Shown: positions 51,926 to 60,221 of the stretch, one piece after another
Position numbering within the stretch: position 1 is the first letter of the stretch
Layout: every line of letters begins with the position of its first letter
Assembly: GCF_029478095.1 (NCBI RefSeq)
Contig: NZ_JAKOAV010000002.1
Span: forward strand, 124,001-188,000
DNA length: 64,000 nt
Source of the DNA: Pelotomaculum isophthalicicum JI
GTDB taxonomy: Bacteria > Bacillota > Desulfotomaculia > Desulfotomaculales > Pelotomaculaceae
Direction of reading: 5' to 3'
Notes under the pieces: generated by a model
What the model saw: the letters and a program-made list of their open reading frames with translations, nothing else
Told to the model about the DNA's origin: nothing
The model's database searches: none
Position numbers and translations under genes: made by a program

Positions 51926-52564
51926 TTATTTCTGATAATTAGCATCGGAAGGCGGCATCTGTAAAGACCCATCCGAAGGCCCGTTTCCGCCCATTCCAGG
52001 CTCTGTGCCCAGCTTACTCAGATCTATATCCTCCAATCTAGTCAACACGCTTTGGGCTTGTTCCGCTGTTAATTTCCCCTGAGACACCTGATTATCCAAC
52101 TCAGTTTTTCTATTAGCCAACCATTGCTCCTTAAGTTGATCAAGAGTTATTCCCTTGTCGCTGGCAATCTGCTCCAGGGTAGTCCCGGCTTTCAACTCAC
52201 TTCGAAGTTCATCGGTTGTAATGCCAAGAATCTGGGCAACGTCCTCCATCGGACCGCCTTGTTGGCCGCCGCCCAGTTGGCCTGAGCCCTGTTTAACAAC
52301 CGGTGCACCCGTACTTTTTAATATCACTGTGTTGTTTTCAAAGCTCACATCCATTTTCAAAGCCTCCGCCACAGCTCTAACCGGCAGATAAGATGTACCG
52401 TCAATCACTATGGCCTCTTTTGCTAAAGTACTGTTGTTAAGAACCACCGGATATGTTCCCTCCACTACTTTCCCGACCAAACTATCCTGCACATCTGCCG
52501 CCGCCAAAGCGGCAACACTAATTAATACTAAAAAAACAATTGTAGCTACAGATAACTTTCTCAT
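51926..52564 (-). CDS. Secreted copper-amine-oxidase-N domain protein
   Basis: A 212-residue protein. A signal peptide (MRKLSVATIVFLVLISVAAL-AAA) precedes a copper-amine-oxidase N-terminal domain (GTYPVVLNNSTLAKEAIVID, GTSYLPVRAVAEALKMDVSF), a wall-associated module common in Clostridia. A Gly/Gln linker, then the ILGITTDELRSELKAGTTLE helical module and a C-terminal Gly/Pro/Met tail follow. It is exported and probably associated with the envelope. Its promoter carries the same 11-bp operator as the glycosyltransferase operon and the regulator operon, so it is likely a co-regulated surface stress or sensing protein. Confidence 0.82.
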   Translation of the reverse strand: MRKLSVATIVFLVLISVAALAAADVQDSLVGKVVEGTYPVVLNNSTLAKEAIVIDGTSYLPVRAVAEALKMDVSFENNTVILKSTGAPVVKQGSGQLGGGQQGGPMEDVAQILGITTDELRSELKAGTTLEQIASDKGITLDQLKEQWLANRKTELDNQVSQGKLTAEQAQSVLTRLEDIDLSKLGTEPGMGGNGPSDGSLQMPPSDANYQK

Positions 52565-52681
52565 ATTCCTCCTCCTTCACTCATAATTAGTTACTTCACA
52601 TCCGGAAGATTAAAAAACTGAAACGACTGATTATTTCCTGCTAATCTCTTTCACCTCCTCGGTATTTTATATGCTTTCACA

Positions 52682-52757
52682 ATAATACATCTTTTGGCTG
52701 AATTTTCCCTTAAAGGCAACTGAACAATTATTGAGTATTAGCTGAACAAACGCTGAA
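52682..52757 (-). promoter_or_regulatory. Direct-repeat operator and promoter, site 2 (secreted protein gene)
   Basis: Minus-strand units from 52757 to 52692: TTCAGCGTTTG, TTCAGCTAATA, CTCAATAATTG, TTCAGTTGCCT, TTAAGGGAAAA, TTCAGCCAAAA. Spacing is exactly 11 bp. TATTAT (52687-52682) follows after 4 bp. Unit by unit it is nearly identical to site 1. Confidence 0.8.
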
Positions 52758-52770
52758 GAAAAACAAATTT

Positions 52771-52820
52771 AAAAAGAGATCCCGTGTCACTGTCAAAGTG
52801 GTGCGGGATCTCTTCTTTTT
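52771..52820. terminator. Bidirectional terminator
   Basis: AAAAAGAGATCCCG and CGGGATCTCTTCTTTTT pair around a loop with inner CACTG/CAAAGTG pairing. It ends the kinase/regulator operon (minus strand). Confidence 0.85.
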
Positions 52821-52880
52821 AAATTACTCTCGGTATATTTATGGAAGTACTTTTCTGTTCACTCTGCTTGCCAAAGCGAA

Positions 52881-54332
52881 TTATACGGGTAGCCGGATGC
52901 GAAACAAACACCCTTCTCCCTCTTTACTTTCAACATCAATGGTTCCTCCATGAGCGTTAACAATGGATTTGGTAATCGCCAGGCCTAAACCGGCGCCGCC
53001 ATATTTGCGCGTACGGGAGGAATCGCTGCGATAAAAACGATCAAACACGTGGGGGAGATGACTTTCACTGATTCCCGGCCCGTTATCTTCAAAGGACAGA
53101 AGCGCTCCTTCACTTTGCCCGGATAGCGAAATCCGGATATGACCTTTTTCCGGGTCCGTATGCTGCACCGCGTTATGAAACAGATTTAAAATAACCTGCT
53201 TCATTTTATCTACATCATATTTGCATTTCATATTTGGTTCGATCAATAAGTCAAGCTTTCTGCCACCCGCCAGGATACGCAATTGCGGCTCCATCTCTTT
53301 GACAACGTTATCTAAAAAACCTTCCTTAAGCTCGATGTGGGGCGCGCGGTCAAGCTTAGTCAACAGGAGAAGATCATGCACCAATTTAGTGAGGCGTTCC
53401 GATTCGCTATGCATGCTTTTTAACGATTTGTGCAATTGATCAGGCTGATTTGCCGCGCCGCGGAGCAGCACCTCTAAAAAACCGTGAATAGAGGTTAACG
53501 GCGTGCGCAGTTCATGAGAGGCGTCCGCTATAAAACGGCGCATCTGTTCTTTAGTTTCTCTTTCCGCTTCAAAGGAGGCCTCCAGCCGCTCCAACATGCC
53601 GTTGAAGGATTCCGCCAAGCGGTCAATTTCCATCTGTCCTTGCCGGGTCGGGAAACGCCTGGCTAAATTCCCGGCATCGATTTGCTCCGCCGTATCCACC
53701 ATGTTAAATAAAGGCACCAATGTCTTTTTAAGTATCGGTAAAAAGCCAAGCAGTCCGAACAACATCGCAACTAGAGAAAGGAACAAAAAAGTGAGCAGTT
53801 GGCGAATAAGCAACTCCTTGAGCGGGTTGGTCAAAGTACTTACTTGAACGACGCCAAGCATTTGCCCACGATCAAAAACCGGTTGAAGCACCAATAATTG
53901 TTCCGCCCCCCCGGCATCATTAACTATTTTGTAGTTCTGACCCGGTTTTTTCTTCAACACGTCCATATACTCTTGTTGTTCCAATCTTGGGGGACTTATG
54001 CCGTCGGGCCCGTTGAACAAAACGGAATAGTTGCCCTGCAGATCAATGAAGGCCAAATTCGCGTCAGGAATAAAGAAACGCGGCGGACGTAACATCCCAT
54101 ACTCCGGGCCCAAGCCGAAACGCTGCCCTATCTCGGGGGCGAGCGTCATTATCTGGCTCTGCATGCTGGAAGCCTTATTTCTGTAAATAACATCCCGCAT
54201 AAAAACATATTGAAACAGGCCTATAAGCGCAAGTAAAACAGCGAGGATTAGCAGCGACCGGGATAAAAGTTGGACCCGGAGCGAGTTGGGAGCGAAAAAA
54301 GCTTTGATTTGCGCACTTAGCTTTTGACTCAT
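52881..54332 (-). CDS. Sensor histidine kinase (HAMP-HisKA)
   Basis: A 483-residue membrane kinase. TM1 (LLILAVLLALIGLFQYVF) and TM2 (LLTFLFLSLVAMLFGLLGFL) enclose an external sensor of about 140 residues. HAMP follows (LFNMVDTAEQIDAGNLARRF), then HisKA with FIADASHELRTPLTSIHGFL, and HATPase motifs NLFHNAVQHT, EDNGPGIS, YGGAGLGLAITKSIV. It phosphorylates the OmpR-type regulator whose gene overlaps by 4 bp upstream. The signal is probably envelope-related, judging by the targets inferred for the regulator. Confidence 0.93.
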   Translation of the reverse strand: MSQKLSAQIKAFFAPNSLRVQLLSRSLLILAVLLALIGLFQYVFMRDVIYRNKASSMQSQIMTLAPEIGQRFGLGPEYGMLRPPRFFIPDANLAFIDLQGNYSVLFNGPDGISPPRLEQQEYMDVLKKKPGQNYKIVNDAGGAEQLLVLQPVFDRGQMLGVVQVSTLTNPLKELLIRQLLTFLFLSLVAMLFGLLGFLPILKKTLVPLFNMVDTAEQIDAGNLARRFPTRQGQMEIDRLAESFNGMLERLEASFEAERETKEQMRRFIADASHELRTPLTSIHGFLEVLLRGAANQPDQLHKSLKSMHSESERLTKLVHDLLLLTKLDRAPHIELKEGFLDNVVKEMEPQLRILAGGRKLDLLIEPNMKCKYDVDKMKQVILNLFHNAVQHTDPEKGHIRISLSGQSEGALLSFEDNGPGISESHLPHVFDRFYRSDSSRTRKYGGAGLGLAITKSIVNAHGGTIDVESKEGEGCLFRIRLPV

Positions 54333-55012
54333 GATAAATCAACCCGGTATCCTGAGCCGCGCAGGGTTTTTATCAATTGATGGTCTTTGTCGTTTAATTT
54401 ATCCCGCAAAGAACGAATATACACTTCAACAATATTTTCCTCCCCGCCAAAATCATAGCCCCATACTTTTTCCAAAATCATCGTTTTACTAATAACCAAC
54501 CCATGATTAAGAACTAAAAATTTGAGGAGCTTATATTCGGTGGGCGATAACTCCAAAACCCGGTCTTCGAGCTTGATCTCTTTGCGGCGGTCATCAATAT
54601 GAAACGGCCCGATCACGACTTCCCCAAACAAGTTTGGAAACTGATTGCGGATCCTGGCATAGATTCTGGCAAGCAGTTCCTCAAAACTAAAAGGTTTTAC
54701 CATGTAATCATCGGCTCCCAGGGTAAGACCCTTTACCCGGTCATCCACTTCATCCTTGGCCGTCAGCATGATCACAGCCACATTTTCCGTTTTTTTAAGC
54801 ATCCGGCAGACTTCAAAACCGTCCATTCCCGGCATCATCACATCAAGTATGACAACATGCGGCTGGAATTGCTTCATCAGGTTAATGGCCGTCATACCTT
54901 CCTGGGCGGTTCGCACCTCAAATCCCTCATTTTGCAGACCAAGCTCCAGAAATTGTAGAATATTCGGCTCATCATCCACTAATAATATCTTAATTCCTTT
55001 TAATTGTTGCAT
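54329..55012 (-). CDS. OmpR-family response regulator, probable master of the 11-bp-repeat regulon
   Basis: A 227-residue regulator: receiver (ILLVDDEPNILQFLELGLQN; Asp in VVILDVMMPGMDGF; Lys in MVKPFSFEELLARI) and winged helix (LSPTEYKLLKFLVLNHGLVI; VWGYDFGGEENIVEVYIRSL). It overlaps its kinase gene by 4 bp. Its own promoter has four TTCAG-type 11-bp repeats (55148-55191) at the same distance from the -10 as the two other promoters in this window. The simplest reading is autoregulation plus direct activation of the glycosyltransferase operon and the secreted protein. Confidence 0.93.
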   Translation of the reverse strand: MQQLKGIKILLVDDEPNILQFLELGLQNEGFEVRTAQEGMTAINLMKQFQPHVVILDVMMPGMDGFEVCRMLKKTENVAVIMLTAKDEVDDRVKGLTLGADDYMVKPFSFEELLARIYARIRNQFPNLFGEVVIGPFHIDDRRKEIKLEDRVLELSPTEYKLLKFLVLNHGLVISKTMILEKVWGYDFGGEENIVEVYIRSLRDKLNDKDHQLIKTLRGSGYRVDLS

Positions 55013-55067
55013 TTCTGACCCACCACCTTTATATCAGGGACATTTCATCGGGAACATTCCTCTGACA

Positions 55068-55128
55068 GGAGGTGTGTCCCCATTCCTTGTTAGGTGTGTC
55101 CCCACTCCTTGTCGGGAGGTGCGTCCCT
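55068..55128. repeat. Short tandem repeat in the regulator leader
   Basis: Three imperfect units of about 22 bp, each starting AGGTGTGTCCCC or AGGTGCGTCCC with CTCCTTGT-type tails, lie between the promoter and the regulator gene. They would be transcribed in its 5' leader. Confidence 0.65.
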
Positions 55129-55137
55129 GTTTCTTTT

Positions 55138-55191
55138 ATTATCCAGGCTATAACTGAAACCATACTGAAGAAAAACTGAAAATCTGTTGAA
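55138..55191 (-). promoter_or_regulatory. Direct-repeat operator and promoter, site 3 (regulator/kinase operon)
   Basis: Minus-strand units from 55191 to 55148: TTCAACAGATT, TTCAGTTTTTC, TTCAGTATGGT, TTCAGTTATAG, exactly 11 bp apart. The -10 GATAAT (55143-55138) follows after 4 bp, the same geometry as sites 1 and 2. Confidence 0.8.
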
Positions 55192-55236
55192 TATCAACGA
55201 AGCCAGCTTGTTTACTGATGAGCGCGTAAAAAATCT

Positions 55237-55269
55237 AAAGGGTTATCACCCCGATAGCGATAACCCTTT
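55237..55269 (-). terminator. Terminator downstream of the LysM gene
   Basis: AAAGGGTTATC and GATAACCCTTT form a perfect 11-bp stem; TTTAGATTTTTT follows on the minus strand. Confidence 0.88.
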
Positions 55270-55297
55270 ATTAATCAGTAATATGGCGGCGAAGGCT

Positions 55298-55786
55298 CTA
55301 TTGCTTCAGCTTATCGGTTTCTTTCGGCGCCTTAATAGTTTGTCCTATACTGAGGATACTGTCTACATCAATTTTATTATAACGGGCCAGTTCAGACGCG
55401 TAACTTTCCGTGCCATAATAATAAATTGCAATCTTTTCAAAACAGTCACCTTCTTGAACTTTATAATAAATAATATCATCAGCAGGCGTTTGTTGATTTA
55501 CCGGTTGCTGATTTTCCTGCTGCTGGTTTACCGGTTCTTTGACTTGTTCTTTGAATGTTACAAATCCCTCATCCTCATTTAATTGCCCGGCTTGAGTCGG
55601 TGATTCAGACGTCTCACACATATAGATCCTAACAATACCGGCAATGATTATCAATAGAACTGTAACTATTAAGCCTAATATTAAATATTTCTTTTGCATG
55701 AGAACCGGCCTGGTTTCCTGGAAATCCATCCCCTCTATATCCTTAACGGCCTTACCGATAATCTCACTATCGTCCATTCTTTTCAA
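55298..55786 (-). CDS. Membrane-anchored LysM protein
   Basis: About 162 residues. A short cytoplasmic N-terminus precedes one span (YLILGLIVTVLLIIIAGIV). A Gln/Pro-rich linker (VNQQQENQQPVNQQ) leads to one C-terminal LysM domain (YYKVQEGDCFEKIAIYYYGT, then LARYNKIDVDSILSIGQTI), which binds peptidoglycan. The inside-out topology tethers wall to membrane. TTG 55786 lies 8 nt after GGGAGG; TTG 55807 and ATG 55777 are alternatives. Single gene with its own terminator. Confidence 0.83.
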   Translation of the reverse strand: MKRMDDSEIIGKAVKDIEGMDFQETRPVLMQKKYLILGLIVTVLLIIIAGIVRIYMCETSESPTQAGQLNEDEGFVTFKEQVKEPVNQQQENQQPVNQQTPADDIIYYKVQEGDCFEKIAIYYYGTESYASELARYNKIDVDSILSIGQTIKAPKETDKLKQ

Positions 55787-56378
55787 CCACGGTGCCTCCC
55801 TTAACAAGCTATCTATAAATAATTATCGTCAAAAAAGGCAATACGTTTAACTGCATTATTTCATAATCTACTTAACCTGCGATACCTTTTAATTCAACAT
55901 AATATGAGCATATTCCTTGACAAATATTTCGAATAATAACGCCAAGATGGCGGTCAAAGACAACTGTTTATCGTCTTTGGCGACCTTTGGGCATGCAACG
56001 CGGCTCATATTCGCCCCTTATAATTGTTCAAACTCATTCACGAAAAGCATAATTTTTTAAGCAATAAAAAAGACCCTCAGTTCTGTTTGAATTGAGGTCT
56101 TTATATCCTTCTCAACTTTGATTAGTCCAGTCGATGAACGCATAAAATAGGAGCCCGGAGGCCTTTAGGCTAGTTATTTGTGAGAGGGCTTTCAATTAGT
56201 GTTGCAAAAATAAACTTATATCAGGATTCCTCCAAATTTTTATAGTACTTTACTATATGGTAAATAATACTATTTTGTTACATCATATAAATACTATTTG
56301 TTTACTTCCGGACAACCAACTTGTAAACGTTACGTCGGCCAGTTCCAGGGATTTCCCGGACGCTTTGCTGTAATTCAA
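55787..56378. other. Intergenic region
   Basis: About 590 bases without a recognisable gene. It holds a terminator at 56066-56102 and a weaker hairpin near 55950-55985 (CAAAGAC and GTCTTTG). The rest is AT-rich. Confidence 0.55.
56066..56102 (-). terminator. Intrinsic terminator of the restriction-modification operon
   Basis: On the minus strand, AAAGACCTCAATTC and GAACTGAGGGTCTTT pair with one or two mismatches, followed by TTTTTT. It is the first clear terminator past the metallopeptidase gene. Confidence 0.75.
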
Positions 56379-57110
56379 TTAGTAACCCAGTCCCCTCACA
56401 ACCTCGTGATCAAGAATTCTTTTGCGCTCTTTCCAGTCCGGCATATGCACAGTCAAAAAGCCATAAAAATCCTGATCATGCTTGGGATGAAGAAAGTGCG
56501 CCAGCTCATGCAAAACAACATAATCAACACAAGGTGGCGGAGCTTTGTATAAATAATAATTAAGATTGATTTTTCCATGCCTTCTGGAGCAACTGCCCCA
56601 AATGGTTTTCATTCTTCTGACCTGAAGCGCCGGTTTATCGATGCCATGCTTGGCAATAATGGGATACAGTCTGTCGATAGCCGCTAAAAAATAGGCTTTG
56701 CTCTGTTTTCGCCACCAGCGCCCAAATTGCTTTTGTAAAGCTTTATTATCCCCGGTGGCGGGAGACTGAATATAAACATAGTCTCCCTCTTGTTTTATTT
56801 TATGTATATTTGCTTCACCGACCATGATTCTGATTTGCCTGCCCAGAATACGTGTGGTTGTGCCGCTGCGTATTTCTGTTTCAAGTTCATCCGCTGCCGT
56901 CGCTTTAAAATAATTCAAAGACTTTTCGATCCAGGCAGTTTTGCTTTTGAGGAAATCATTCAGATATTTGTCCGGCACGCCAAGCGGCGCCGATAACTTC
57001 ACGACACCGTCAGGGAACACCTTCAGCCGGATTCTTTTTACGCTTTTACGTTCAATAAATACTTCAACATCGCCCAACGGTTTTGTAAAACATAGTTTTT
57101 TCACGCTCAT
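56379..57110 (-). CDS. YgjP-like zinc metallopeptidase (DUF45)
   Basis: A 243-residue protein with the DUF45/YgjP layout: an N-terminal beta region (IERKSVKRIRLKVFPDGVVK), the conserved MKTIWGSCSRRHGKINLNYY and the zinc site HELAHFLHPKHDQDFY (HExxH plus a third His). Such genes often accompany type I restriction systems, and here it follows hsdR by 3 bp at the end of the operon. The substrate is unknown. Confidence 0.88.
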   Translation of the reverse strand: MSVKKLCFTKPLGDVEVFIERKSVKRIRLKVFPDGVVKLSAPLGVPDKYLNDFLKSKTAWIEKSLNYFKATAADELETEIRSGTTTRILGRQIRIMVGEANIHKIKQEGDYVYIQSPATGDNKALQKQFGRWWRKQSKAYFLAAIDRLYPIIAKHGIDKPALQVRRMKTIWGSCSRRHGKINLNYYLYKAPPPCVDYVVLHELAHFLHPKHDQDFYGFLTVHMPDWKERKRILDHEVVRGLGY

Positions 57111-57113
57111 AGC

Positions 57114-60100
57114 CTAATACCTTCTCACCGCCGTTGTCATAAGTCCTTCCAATATAAGGTCAATTTTCTCGACCGGCAGTTCTATTCCGTGTTCTTCGAT
57201 AAAATCCCAGATAAGATCGTCAAGCACTTGCGTCATATCTTTTTGCACCGCCGTATTAAACCGCCAGTCAACTTTAGCCCGGTTGGCTATGGACTTTTTC
57301 ACCTCAATAGCCAGATATCCCATCGCTTCATCTATTTCCGGCGAAATATCCTTTATTTCCGCGGCGATGATATTTTGAATCGATCCGTAAAAAGCTTTCG
57401 CGTCACTGTCATTGTCTATACAGGCCGGATAATGATGGCTGGTATAACCTTTCTTAAAATCATCCGCGATTTTCTCCATTTTAAAGAGATAAGAATCATC
57501 ATTTCTCGACGCCCTGTATTCTTCAAGGGTTTCTTTCAACTGTTCGGAAAACTTCTTGTGCAGCAACGGGTCGTCATAACGGCAGGTTTCCAGTTCCCTG
57601 TCCATACGCGTGCGAATGGCGTCACCTTTGGCAGCTTTGCTGTCCAGTTTTTCAAGCTGCTCTTTCATCCCCACGGGATCGTGGATAGAAACCGGCTCGA
57701 CAATTATTTGACTCGGTTCTGAAAGCACAAAGTTATTCAGCAGGCTGCGAATGCCGTCTTCATACCTGCTAAAATCCACTTTTTCATTGTAACGGAGCAA
57801 AATCGCCCCGCGCAGCTTTTGAAATTGAAGCAAATCCTGCTTGTATTTTTGCATTTGTTCATATCCGACGGCGCTATATAAAGCATAGCTCCCCACAGCC
57901 AAGTCCAATAACCGGGAAAATATTGAAAGACGCTCATAAAAAAGCTTTCTATAATTAACATCCTCCAATACGCTTTGCCAGCCCTCGGAACTGTTTCGAT
58001 CAAAGTCCTTCCCCTCGAATACCGCCCACAATTCCTGATGGGACTTTTCCAATCTGAGCTTCTGATCACCGGCGCCAAGAATAACATTCTCTATATCGGC
58101 TTGATCATATCCGTCCATGCCCGATTTTTCGTCTGAATACATATCCATGGCAGTATTCAGCCTGCTAAAAATACCCCAGTAATCCACGATAAGCCCGAAA
58201 TCTTTGCCGGGGCACACGCGATTGACCCGGGCGATGGCCTGCAGCAATGAATGTTCTTTCATGGGTTTGTCCACATAAAGCACGGCGGCGACCGGCGCGT
58301 CAAAGCCGGTCAGCAGCATGTCCTTGACGATCAACATATCCACATCTTCGCCGCCAATGAAGCTGTTTTGGACCCAGTCCTCATATTCCTCGTGGTTGCA
58401 GCCGTGGAGCGGCTCCACCTCTTCTTTGAAAAAGTCTTTTATTTTCTTCCTGTTTTCGCCGGTAAGCTCCTCACCTTCATTAATATTTTCCGGCGATATC
58501 ACCACCGCTGTTTTCACCCCGCCAAGCTTCTTGATTGATTTATGCAGGTCAATGGCAGCCGGGCGTGACGAGGCCGCGACCATGGCCTTTAACCCCTTTG
58601 GCTTGGCGTAGCTGGTAAAGTGCTCGTGTATATCGAAAGCCACCATGTCGATCCGCTGGCGAGTCTGCGCCAGGGGTAAAAAGCGGCTCCACTTGCGCTT
58701 CATGTCTTCTTGCCGCTCAGGGTTTAACGGCGCAATGATGTATTTTAGGTAATCGTCTATCTTTTCACCGGCCACATCCTGGGGAATGATCCTGCCCTCA
58801 TAGACGAGAGGAACAATGACACCGTCTTCCACCGCCCGGTTAATCGGGTAGCTGTCTATAAGCGGCCCGAATCTTTTATAGGTGTTGAACTTGTCTTTCT
58901 TGAGCAGGGGCGTGCCGGTAAATCCGATCTTGATCGCGTTGGGCAGCACGTCAATCATCAAGTTGTGCAGTTGGCCGTACTGGCTGCGGTGGCTCTCGTC
59001 CACCAGCAAGAAAATATTGCCGTCTTTAATCTTAATTCTGCTTTTGGCCGCCTTGTCAAATTTATGAACCAGAGTGGTAATGATAGTTACGCTTTTGTCA
59101 TTTAGCAGATCTATCAGGCCTTTGCCTGTTTTAGCCCGGATGGGGTTAAGCTGAGTTTTGGCAAAATTATCTCTAAGCTGTTTGTCCAGATTGATCCGGT
59201 CATTGACCAGTACAAAACGGGGGTTTTTAAAGTCCGGATCAGCCAGGATTTTTTTAACCAGCATGACCATGGTCAAAGACTTGCCGCTGCCCTGCGTATG
59301 CCAGATCACACCGCTTTTGGTGTTCTTGTCGTCTTCACCTTTGATCCGTTTCATAGCCGCCTGGATGCCGAAAAACTGCTGGTAGCGGCCTATCTTCTTC
59401 ACATTGTTATCATAAAGGGCAAAAAAACGAATTAATTCCAGCAACCTCTCCCGGCAGAGCAAGGAAACAATGGTTCTATCCTGTTCGTTAACCAATCCGT
59501 CCGGGCTGACGTTGCGGCATTTTTCCTGCTGCCACTGATAGTCTCTTTCCCGCCATACGCTAAAATACTCGGAAAGCGTGCCGCAGGTGCCGTATTTGAC
59601 AATATTGGGATTCATGGCCATGACGATTTGGGAAAATTTGAACAATTGGGGGATGTAGCCGGGCTGCCAATTGCGTACGTTCTGCGCGACACCCTGCTCA
59701 ACATCCACGCTGGATTTCTTGCACTCGATTACCACCAGGGGAATGCCGTTGATGTGCAGCACGATATCCGGCCGCGCATATTTGCCGTTCGGCCGTTCCA
59801 CCGAGAATTCGTCAGTCACGTGCCAGATATTGTTTGCCGGCTGCTCCCAGTCGATAAACTTCAAGTCGAAGGACTGGCGTCCTCCGTCGAACAACTCTTC
59901 CTCATAGCTGTTGCCGGAGACAAGCAGGTCGTAGATCGTCCTGCTCGCCGACATCAGGCCGGAAACCAGCGGCGCGTCGATGTCATTAATCGCCTTGCCG
60001 ATCGACCGGCCGGAAAAAGGCGTCCGCTTGCCCCTGTACACAAAAGACTGCCGTTGCAGGAACTCGCGCAAAACTTCCGGGAACAGCACATTGGAAAGCC

Positions 60101-60221
60101 GCCCTCGCAAGATTTCCGCCTGAGAACGCGGTATGTACTGATAGCCTAATTTCTCTAAGACCTTTATCGCCCGGTTCTGACTCTCCGGGCGTTCATCGAA
60201 TATTGTGCGGTCAAACATCAA
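57114..60221 (-). CDS. hsdR: Type I restriction endonuclease subunit R
   Basis: A 1035-residue motor-nuclease. The N-terminal nuclease domain has the Asp of RPDIVLHINGIPLVVIECKK and the ECK motif (about residues 150-175). Helicase motifs follow: VIWHTQGSGKSLTMVMLVKK (Walker A), LLVDESHRSQYGQL (DEAD-type box), KIGFTGTPLL, and LLTGFDAPVAAVLYVDKPMK with AIARVNRVCPGK. A helical C-terminal region would bind HsdM/HsdS. It overlaps hsdS by 4 bp. All key motifs are present, so the enzyme looks functional. Confidence 0.96.
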   Translation of the reverse strand: MMFDRTIFDERPESQNRAIKVLEKLGYQYIPRSQAEILRGRLSNVLFPEVLREFLQRQSFVYRGKRTPFSGRSIGKAINDIDAPLVSGLMSASRTIYDLLVSGNSYEEELFDGGRQSFDLKFIDWEQPANNIWHVTDEFSVERPNGKYARPDIVLHINGIPLVVIECKKSSVDVEQGVAQNVRNWQPGYIPQLFKFSQIVMAMNPNIVKYGTCGTLSEYFSVWRERDYQWQQEKCRNVSPDGLVNEQDRTIVSLLCRERLLELIRFFALYDNNVKKIGRYQQFFGIQAAMKRIKGEDDKNTKSGVIWHTQGSGKSLTMVMLVKKILADPDFKNPRFVLVNDRINLDKQLRDNFAKTQLNPIRAKTGKGLIDLLNDKSVTIITTLVHKFDKAAKSRIKIKDGNIFLLVDESHRSQYGQLHNLMIDVLPNAIKIGFTGTPLLKKDKFNTYKRFGPLIDSYPINRAVEDGVIVPLVYEGRIIPQDVAGEKIDDYLKYIIAPLNPERQEDMKRKWSRFLPLAQTRQRIDMVAFDIHEHFTSYAKPKGLKAMVAASSRPAAIDLHKSIKKLGGVKTAVVISPENINEGEELTGENRKKIKDFFKEEVEPLHGCNHEEYEDWVQNSFIGGEDVDMLIVKDMLLTGFDAPVAAVLYVDKPMKEHSLLQAIARVNRVCPGKDFGLIVDYWGIFSRLNTAMDMYSDEKSGMDGYDQADIENVILGAGDQKLRLEKSHQELWAVFEGKDFDRNSSEGWQSVLEDVNYRKLFYERLSIFSRLLDLAVGSYALYSAVGYEQMQKYKQDLLQFQKLRGAILLRYNEKVDFSRYEDGIRSLLNNFVLSEPSQIIVEPVSIHDPVGMKEQLEKLDSKAAKGDAIRTRMDRELETCRYDDPLLHKKFSEQLKETLEEYRASRNDDSYLFKMEKIADDFKKGYTSHHYPACIDNDSDAKAFYGSIQNIIAAEIKDISPEIDEAMGYLAIEVKKSIANRAKVDWRFNTAVQKDMTQVLDDLIWDFIEEHGIELPVEKIDLILEGLMTTAVRRY

